From positions 12,448,518 to 12,512,517 of the forward strand of contig NC_059417.1 in the NCBI RefSeq assembly GCF_905220565.1: 64,000 nt of DNA. Direction: 5' to 3'. This document shows, one piece after another, positions 57,901-64,000 of this stretch. Made by a program: the position numbers and the translations under genes. Below the pieces are notes generated by a model that saw nothing but the letters and a program-made list of their open reading frames with translations, was not told the origin of the DNA and ran no database searches. Position 1 is the first letter of the stretch; every line of letters starts with the position of its first letter. Source of the stretch: Melitaea cinxia. Lineage: Eukaryota; Arthropoda; Insecta; Lepidoptera; Nymphalidae.

Positions 57901-60900
57901 AAGTCGGTTTTTTGTTGTTTGCGAGCTAACACAATTATGACTATAATTAATTAATTTAAAACAAATGTAATTTTTGTGTAAAATGACGATTCAAAAGTAC
58001 TTTTGAAGCCTGTTTGAAAAAAAAATTTTTTTTAATGAACATAAATAATTGTTAATTGCTTGTCATTTTGTGAAGGCTCAATGTGATCCATAAATTTAGC
58101 TTGAAAATTTAACATTTTTGAAAGCTAATCTAAGAAACTTAAAGTCAAGTTTGCTATTGTTTATTGTGAGGACTATTTTCAAGATTGACAAAAAGTATTT
58201 GTATCCCAGGTACACGGTGAGCGTGAACAGCTCCGTGCTGGGCGCCGACTGTGACGGCTACCAGCACCGCTACCTGGACGTCCGCGAGGCTACCCACGAC
58301 AGAGACTTCTTTACTCCAAACATCGGTACTATTATCAACGCTACACATATGATGTACATTGCGGTGTAAACCAGTCGCTAAACTTACTTATATACATATG
58401 TACACTACTCGTGCGGAGGCGGAGCAGACAGAGAATAAAAGATAGCAAAGCTATATATATACAAGTGTTATTTGGAACTCACCAGTCAGTATCACCAGTG
58501 CATCAGAATTGTTCAGTCTTGTTCTAGAGAAAAAGTCGACGGCTAAAATTTACGTTTCAGACGAGCTGTGTGACCACGTGGAGCAACTGAACGCGTCGTC
58601 CGCGGAAGATCTAGCGCGCCTCGAGCCACTGCTGGAGTTCACGTCGCCACACCGCGACCTGCGATACGACGAGGCCCTGCAACAGTACGCTCGCTCATAC
58701 TAATACGTCATGTGTCCATTAGCCACCAGATTACGAAAGAATTGCCTCCGTGGTCGTCTCGAGGGAACTCTTGCTAGAAGGAAACAAAATGCACATTGTT
58801 CGTTTCAGATATTGTAATTGTTAGTTTTTACCTCGATATTCTTACGGGACCGGTGTTCCTGGGCTACAGCTAAATAAATATAGTTTTTCTTGATAGTACG
58901 GCTACTACAGGTTATGCGGCTGACAGTTTCATATTTTAACTTTTACAGATTTAAAACGGAATACAATCGCCAGTACTTGGACGACACAGAAGAGGCGGTG
59001 AGAAAGAATCTCCTGATGCAGCACCTCCGCTTTATCCACTCCGGCAACCGCGAGGGTGCGACCTTCGAGCTGGCCAGTAACTACCTCGCTGATCGCCTGG
59101 ACGCGGAGCTGGAGCAGTTGCGCGGCGTAGAGCTTTCCCCGGAGAACACGCGCGCGGAGCAGTTTCCGCACGACCGCGCCGAGCTGAAGGACGAGGAGGC
59201 TCGCCTGCCCGACAGGTTCGACTGGCGCCCGCGAGGGGCCGTCTCGCCCGTCAGGTGTACGTCGCTTCACACGTTATTTGCAAACGCATTAATGTCTATA
59301 AATGCCCTTTGAAATAAATATTTATATCATAAGTTTGTTTTATGTAAGTAATTTTTTTATGTGAAAATACTTTTACAAATTCAGAGTTAAGTAGTGAAAT
59401 GCTTTTCTATTCTTTTGTTTTTTACTCTTTCGTGATTAAGTAATGGCATGTGATGGGTGGCGCTAATGTCTGCAGTAACGCGCGTGTGTCCTCAGACCAG
59501 GGCTCGTGCGCGTCGTGCTGGGCGTTCGCGGTGGCGGGCGCGGTGGAGGGCGCGTTGTTCGTGCGCACGCGCCGCCTCGTGCCGCTCTCCGAGCAGTGCC
59601 TCGTGGACTGCGCGCACCCGTAACTACCTCACGACTACTATATTACATTGACAATAAGAGCTTCTATACACGTCCACCTGCCTCCGGATACACATCCACC
59701 TGTCTCCAGCCGGTGCTTCCCACGCCGACCGACACTTCGTTTATATCCATTTTAATTTTATTAGGTTTGGAGGAAATGGTTGCAAAGGAACGTGGCCCAG
59801 TCATGCTTACGATTACGTTCAAAATCGGGGACTACCAGCTCTTGACGACTATCCGGCTTATAAGGAAAAGGTATTTGGTTGAAAATGTATAATTGATGTA
59901 AATTAAAATGGTTTTTTGAACGTCGATAAGCTTAGGCCTCCGTTTTCCAGGTCGACACGTGCGAAGATAAGAAAGTGCGTCCCGTCACGCGCATCAGCGG
60001 ACACGTGAACGTGACCGCCAACAGCGTCACCGCTCTTAAAGTACATGATGAGTTCATAAAAGATCACAAAATAATTATAACGTTGTATATAACGTATGAA
60101 ATGTATTGACGAAGTGGTGCAGTAGTCGCAGCAATTGCTTATTATTTGCCAGGAATGTTAGTAGGCCGTGGTTTGATCTCCGTTTGAGACAAATGTTTGT
60201 TCAGCTCTATAGATATATTGTGGATTAGAAGTTTGTGTTTGTGTAAGAAAGAAAGAAAGAAAGAAAGAAAAATATATTCATTTAGGACATCACAAACATC
60301 ACTGAATTAATGACTAAAATATTAATACAAATAGATTAATAAACATAAAATAAATGTGTAATGTATGTTTCCTTGTTGGTTGTTGTAACAATTCACAAGT
60401 TCTATCCACTGGGATATCACGAATTAGTACTGCAGTCTATGTGTTGGCCTTGTTACGCTTTATTTCCTTGTTATAAAGTATGAGCGTGGCCCCCCTCAGG
60501 TCGCCATCAAGCAGCACGCGCCGTCCGTCGTCATCGTCGACGCCAAGGCGAAGAGCTTCGTGTTCTACAAGAAGGGCGTCCTCTACGACGACAGATGGTC
60601 TGATCTCTTCTAATAAGCTTTCATTCGAACAAAAATCTATTCCTCTTATATATAATTTTTATATATTTTCCTTATATAATTCTAATTTTTATGAGTGATA
60701 AAAATTATGGTTTTGTGTTTGTCATTGTTGTAAATTTAGCACCAGCTTATTCAAACACTTCTTTAGTAGATGATTCTCGCAAAATTTACCGTACCAGTTA
60801 TTTCAGAAGATGCAATAGGTCAATATAAAAAAAAGTTACAGACGTTTATTTTATATAATGTAGAATTGACATAAAATATACTCAATTCTATAAAATAAAC

Positions 60901-61215
60901 GTCGAATATTTGATTAATAACGCTCGATCTCAGCTGACACAGTATGTTCACACTCCCAGCGCGAAGATGCCGAAGAAGCTGAACCACGCAGTGCTGGCGG
61001 TGGGCTGGGGGCAGCGCAAGGGCGAGCCGCACTTCATCCTCAAGAACTCGTGGTCGGAGGCGTGGGGCGAGCGCGGCTTCGTGCGCGTGCAGGCGCGCGC
61101 CAACACGTGCGGCGTGCTCGCGCGCGCTTCGTACCCGCGCCTGGCCGCCGACGACGTGCTGCGCGACCCGCACGACGACACGCGCGTGCGGCCCCGCGGC
61201 GCGCGCCCCGCCTAG
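43875..61215 (+). CDS. Papain-family (C1A) cysteine proteinase, insect 26-29 kDa proteinase type
   Basis: Secretory or lysosomal cysteine protease resembling the insect haemocyte 26-29 kDa proteinase, but much longer (about 855 residues against about 550). Exons: 43875-43941, 53051-53185, 53269-53370, 53577-53636, 54583-54831, 55356-55692, 56365-56464, 56563-56683, 57456-57615, 58210-58325, 58561-58684, 58949-59256, 59496-59619, 59765-59870, 59951-60040, 60500-60597 and 60934 or 60943 to 61215. Exon 1 is a signal peptide (MWLVWLALVCLG). Exons 2-5 encode a charged linker (DDDDEDDDK, ENDEDDDYP), all phase 1. Exons 6-11 match the family N-terminal domain (TYFTLTSSF, VWYNAKTGEARVSFHGG). Exon 12 is the I29 inhibitory propeptide and mature start (LPDRFDWRPRGAVSPV). 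Catalytic residues are present: QGSCASCWAF (Cys near 634), LNHAVLAVGW (His), LKNSWSEAWG (Asn). The exon 16 to 17 junction does not keep frame, so a microexon, a frameshift or a sequence error remains open. Confidence 0.88.
44205..44420 (+). pseudogene. LINE reverse transcriptase C-terminal fragment
   Basis: A 66-codon frame contains YNNGFRILLGLRRFCSASAMF, TDSFFAILRKRTASLLNRMR and SSNKIL, a pattern seen at the C-terminus of lepidopteran non-LTR polymerases. It is truncated at both ends. Confidence 0.65.
45153..45206 (+). mobile_element. 54 bp 5'-truncated copy of the RTE-like LINE
   Basis: 45151-45198 encodes KWKEVVSAYPYGREA and a stop, the last residues of the LINE protein at 18657-21908 (KWKEVVSAYPYGKEA). 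A perfect 11 bp duplication TTATTCGCAAA flanks it (45142-45152 and 45207-45217). The tail is ATTATTATATTA. Confidence 0.85.
46493..47796 (+). mobile_element. HINE-like element with a second copy nested inside it
   Basis: Outer 5' part 46493-46598, inner copy 46599-47353, outer 3' part 47354-47796. The inner copy has a 142 bp internal tandem duplication (AGGATCTGATGATGG at 46935 and 47077); without it the copy is about 613 bp. The insertion lies in the T-run of GATTTCGACAAATTTT, between T and T. Confidence 0.8.
48265..48345. repeat. Interspersed repeat fragment
   Basis: Shares TACGGTAATACATCAGGTGA with the family at 811 and 30545. Confidence 0.4.
48351..48980 (-). mobile_element. HINE-like element, full length
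   Basis: Antisense, about 630 bp, with an A-run of about 30 near 48904. Both subterminal repeats are present. Confidence 0.78.
49860..50155 (-). mobile_element. SINE-like element with RTE 3' tail
   Basis: Antisense copy missing its 5' end: sequence stops at CGCCTCTTACGACACCCA. Confidence 0.7.
51405..51441 (+). repeat. Helitron 3' terminus fragment
   Basis: CCCGTGCGAAGCCGGGGTGG followed by ATCGCTAG and T, the terminus type of the 51626-52344 element. Confidence 0.5.
51626..52344 (-). mobile_element. Helitron, 719 bp, uninterrupted
   Basis: Intact paralogue of the split element at 16560-24748. On the minus strand it begins TCACTACATAGTATAAAACA and ends CGCTAG (51626-51629), inserted between A and T. 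A third, truncated copy is at 62998-63436. Confidence 0.82.
52615..52878 (+). mobile_element. Helitron-like non-autonomous element
   Basis: Second copy of the 4840-5094 family, ending GCACAGCTAG just ahead of exon 2 of the proteinase gene. Confidence 0.6.
54150..54365 (-). repeat. HINE-like fragment in intron 4 of the proteinase gene
   Basis: Antisense: CCACCATCAGATCCTGGTTT and CCTTTTTTGAAGT remain. Confidence 0.6.
54850..55091 (+). mobile_element. Helitron-like non-autonomous element in intron 5
   Basis: Third copy of the 4840-5094 family; ends CGGGCACAGCTAG at 55091. It starts within about 20 bases of the exon 5 donor at 54832. Confidence 0.6.
55985..56325 (-). mobile_element. SINE-like element with RTE 3' tail in intron 6
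   Basis: Antisense copy, about 340 bp, with the ATCATCATCAT tail on its left and the CCACACAG start on its right. Confidence 0.72.
56942..57436. mobile_element. hAT-like element filling intron 8 of the proteinase gene
   Basis: Ends CAGTGGCGCAGCGT and ACGCTACGCCACTG are inverted at 13 of 14 positions. Flanking octamers TTCCTATT and CTTTTATT agree at five positions. The right end lies 19 bases before the exon 9 acceptor. Confidence 0.6.
57669..57942 (+). mobile_element. HINE-like element, internally deleted, in intron 9
   Basis: Both ends are present (AACCGACTTCCAAAAAAG and TTGAAGTCGGTTTTTTG) with about 330 bp of the middle missing. Confidence 0.68.
60110..60240 (+). repeat. tRNA-like SINE remnant in intron 15
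   Basis: GAAGTGGTGCAGTAGTCGCA resembles box A, and GTGGTTTGATCTCCG resembles box B, 60 bp apart. Decayed. Confidence 0.4.
60247..60273 (+). repeat. GAAA microsatellite
   Basis: About six AAGA units in intron 15. Confidence 0.85.
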
Positions 61216-61304
61216 CAGCGGCCGCCTGTTGCTTGACTTCGAGATGACTTGCACGTTGCGTGTTGTATAAGTGCCTTATGAATTTATACTTTAACTTTGT
61301 TGTA

Positions 61305-61310
61305 AATAAA
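61305..61310 (+). terminator. Proteinase gene polyadenylation signal
   Basis: AATAAA 90 bases after the stop codon. Confidence 0.6.
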
Positions 61311-61379
61311 TTGAACCGTAGCTCAAAACTGCGTATTTATTTCATCGTCGTCCTTACTTGAAAGTAATCTATACTAGTA

Positions 61380-62716
61380 CTAGCTGTGCCGCGGCTTCGC
61401 CCGCGTTGAAATCAGTGTGTTACAAAGTTTTCTCTGCAAACTTTCAGTGAAACTCTCATCAAAATCGGCTTAGCCCTTCCGTAAACGGATAAGATATGCA
61501 TTACGTTAAGATATGCATTACTATCAATATGTTTAACGCAAATAATGTTTTTTTATTTCATCATTCATCATTACAGCCTATACAGTCCACTGCTGGACAT
61601 AGGCCTCCACAAGTTTACGCCAAAAATAGCGTGAACTCATATGTTTTGCCCATAGTCACCACGCTGGGCAGGCGGGTTGGTGACCGCAGGGCTGGCTTTG
61701 TCGCACCGAAGACGCTGCTGCCCGTCTTCGGCCTGTGTATTTCATTGCCAGTATTTGGATGGTTATCCCGCCACCGGTCGGCTTTTTAAGTTCCAAGGTG
61801 GTAGTGGAACTGTGTTATCCCTTAGTCGCCTCTTACGGCACCCACGGGAAGAAAGGGGGTGGCTATATTCTTTAGTACCGTAGCCACACAGTACAATAGT
61901 TTTTTATTTCAGTCACTTGAAATGCTTATCACACTGAGTAACTTTTTGAAAGGCACAATTTAGTACTCTCTATACACCACATTTTTAGTTTTATTTTCAG
62001 GCTGCAGTATAAATAACCTATCAGGCGAACTTATAGCTGCTGTATATGTTTCATACAAACTATCAACCCCAATTAAACCTCCTTAGCGGTGGAATATCGT
62101 AAAATCGGTTCTTAGCGGATGTCTACGCCCTATAAGGAACCTACCGGCCAAATTTAATTTTTGTAGGTCGAGATGATTTCTAAAGATACATTATTTGAAC
62201 ACTTTCTCACCATCTATAGAGCATTCATTTTAAATTTCAAGTCTCTTACTTCAAAAACATAGGACTTTCGTACAAACTTCCAACCCCCGTTTTACCCTCT
62301 TAGGGGTCGAGTTTCGTAAAATCCGTTCTTAGCGGATGTCTACAACCTATAAAGAGCCTACCTGCCAAATGACAAATTTGTATCTCTTATAGTTTCGGAG
62401 ATATCATGATGAGTGAGTCAACCTACCATCCCCCGTTTTAACCCTAAAAGGGAGTTGATTTCTAAAGATACATTATTTGAACGCCTCCTCACCATCTAAA
62501 GAGCATACATTTTAAATTTCAAGTCTCTTACTTCAAAAACATAGGACTTTCGTACAAACTTTCAACCCCCTTAGGGGTCGAGTTTCGTAAAATCCGTTCT
62601 TAACGGGTGCCTACGTCTTATAAGGAGCCTACCTGCCAAATTTCAAGTTTGTAGGTCTTATAGTTTCGGAGATTTCGTTATGAGTGACCTTTCGCTTTTA
62701 TATATTTATAGATAGA
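61380..62716 (-). mobile_element. Lep1-like Helitron, antisense, carrying an insertion
   Basis: Begins (as its 3' end) with CTAG at 61380 and the hairpin GCCGCGGCTTCGCCCGCG, and ends near 62716 with TCTATCTATA on the minus strand. Two or three internal units are present (TCTTACTTCAAAAACATAGG near 62240 and 62525). It is interrupted at 61561-61899. Confidence 0.7.
61561..61899 (-). mobile_element. SINE-like element with RTE 3' tail, 339 bp, dated by its target
   Basis: A perfect 12 bp duplication TTTTTTATTTCA flanks it (61549-61560 and 61900-61911). The Lep1-like copy at 37318-38521 has the same spot uninterrupted near 38220. This proves that the family moves by retrotransposition and fixes its ends. 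Confidence 0.85.
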
Positions 62717-62770
62717 TATATACACGGTCGAATTGAGTAACCTCCTCCTTTTTTGAAGTCGGTTAAAAAT
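62717..62770 (-). repeat. HINE-like 5' end fragment
   Basis: ACCTCCTCCTTTTTTGAAGT and CGGTTAAAAAT remain, joined to the Helitron end. Confidence 0.5.
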
Positions 62771-62997
62771 ACCGAGCTTAAAAATATCGGTAGCCCAGGA
62801 GAAATTAATATGATTAAAGGATTAAGGAAATACGTAATGAATAGATTAGAAATAGAGCTTCTAGACTACCAGACTAACTAGAGACATATATACTGTTTTG
62901 TCTGTATTTTATAACGTAACTACAACATATATATGTCTGAAATTGTAAAAATATTTTCTGTTTCTGTTTAATAAATTTCATTTCATTTCATTTAATT

Positions 62998-63436
62998 AGA
63001 TAAGGACTAATGCTGTATTGGTTAAAATCGCTTTGAAAATTAGCCATTATTTATCGTAACAAGTAAATGACAAAAAAATGTTATTGTGGGATATCCATAA
63101 GGGATAGACATATACCAAAGTGAAGTTTTCTGTAGACCTTTTCAATGCGTACAATACTTAGTACATTATTTTGATAAATCTCGTAGGGTTCAGCCAGCGT
63201 TTGAAATGTAAGCGAAAAAAATTTAATTTTTTACGATATCACATTAGAAACCCCAAAAATAACACATTAATGGATGTTATTATACATATAAACCTTCCTC
63301 TTCAATCACTCTTCAATCACTATCTATTAAAAAAACCGCATCAAAATCCGTTGCGTAGTTTTAAAGATTTAAGCACACATAGGGACATAGGGAAATAGGG
63401 ACAGAGAAAGCGACTTTGTTTTATACTATGTTGTGA
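62998..63436 (-). mobile_element. Helitron, truncated copy of the 51626-52344 family
   Basis: The right end (5' on the minus strand) is TCACAACATAGTATAAAAC at 63436; the 3' half with CTAG is missing. Confidence 0.7.
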
Positions 63437-64000
63437 TGCATGTTTAACAGTCCCGATAGTAATTATAAATTATGTAAATTACAAGGTCTGTCCTGAAGAT
63501 ATTTATAAAATTAACCAGCTTCAAAACAGCTGATACTAAAACTAATGGTCGAGCTAACTGACTGTCAGTAACGGAGAAACATCTTTTTTATTCTCAATCA
63601 AATATTTCTAATAGACATAATTCAAAAAAACTACGTTAGACTTTTTCAACTAGATTACGAATTTTTTTTTTGTGTAAAATTGATTAGTAGAAATTATACT
63701 TAATATACTTTTTCAACATTTAACTTAGTGTGTTATTGTTATTTGTTGTCTTTATCACAATTATTGAAATGCTCGAGCAAAAGATTCGCTAATATTTCGA
63801 TCTTTAAATAAATATAGTCAACGTTGGAAACGAAATACTTAAACGTATTAAAGATTGTAAATTTGATATGCCACGTGTGTTTCACGTGAGATTATCTACT
63901 TGACAAAATTATCTCAGATTCAGAATTTACATTTTCAGAAGAAAAAACCTTTTTCCCAGGGCCTCTCTTTAAATTAAACAGCTTATTCCCGAAACGTGAA
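63437..64000. other. Intergenic, nothing recognisable
   Basis: AT-rich to the end of the window; no gene or matched repeat seen. Confidence 0.35.

Noticed and set aside
58509..58703. A separate 64-codon gene
   Set aside because: It is proteinase exon 11 (58561-58684) read through at both ends into introns.
60680..60732. Microexon between proteinase exons 16 and 17 (from about 60696, phase fitting, GTAAAT donor)
   Set aside because: The acceptor context is poor and the encoded hydrophobic peptide does not fit the family; left as an open question instead.

Overview
This window reads as nuclear DNA from a moth or butterfly (Lepidoptera). It is AT-rich, its genes have canonical GT-AG introns, and most of its length is interspersed repeats of kinds common in lepidopteran genomes: CTAG-ended Helitrons, tRNA-derived SINEs, RTE- and Jockey-like LINE pieces, a mariner and hAT-type MITEs. 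Only about 5 kb is recognisable host coding sequence. The species was not identified.

Host genes from left to right: (1) one minus-strand signal-peptide exon (8431-8539) of an unidentified secreted protein that runs off to the left; (2) NDUFB3, the complex I B12 subunit, plus strand, two coding exons, 98 codons (9569-10646); (3) Rae1, the Gle2-type WD40 mRNA-export and spindle factor, minus strand, eight coding exons, 350 codons (11319-15758), convergent with NDUFB3; (4) a single-exon SOSS complex subunit B (hSSB1/2-like OB-fold ssDNA-binding protein), plus strand (26564-27139); (5) a large papain-family cysteine proteinase related to the insect 26-29 kDa proteinase, plus strand, about 17 coding exons with a 9.1 kb first intron (43875-61215). 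These genes share no pathway and look like ordinary neighbours.

Repeat architecture is the striking part. From 16.56 to 24.75 kb there is a nested stack. A Helitron (16560-24748) is split by a terminal-inverted-repeat DNA transposon (16783-24249, 27 bp TIRs, ATAT duplication). That transposon carries a Lep1-like Helitron block (about 17840-22438), which is split by a full-length LINE with an intact 1083-codon endonuclease/reverse-transcriptase ORF (18638-22155). The transposon also holds a mariner (22468-23761) whose transposase has one in-frame stop. Uninterrupted paralogues elsewhere in the window (51626-52344 and 37860-38521) serve as empty sites and confirm two of the boundaries. A second notable family, about 610 bp with subterminal inverted repeats and a 3' hairpin (Helentron-associated, HINE-like), occurs at least ten times, and twice a copy sits inside another copy at the same internal T-run.

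Other blocks: 28.4-35.1 kb is SINE, HINE-like and dead LINE sequence; 35.4-38.5 kb is a head-to-tail Helitron pair with roughly 280 bp internal repeats; 39-43.4 kb is mixed repeats including a 764 bp foldback element; 44-53 kb is the repeat-filled first intron of the proteinase gene; 61.4-63.4 kb is antisense Helitron copies, one carrying a SINE-like insertion with a perfect 12 bp target duplication.
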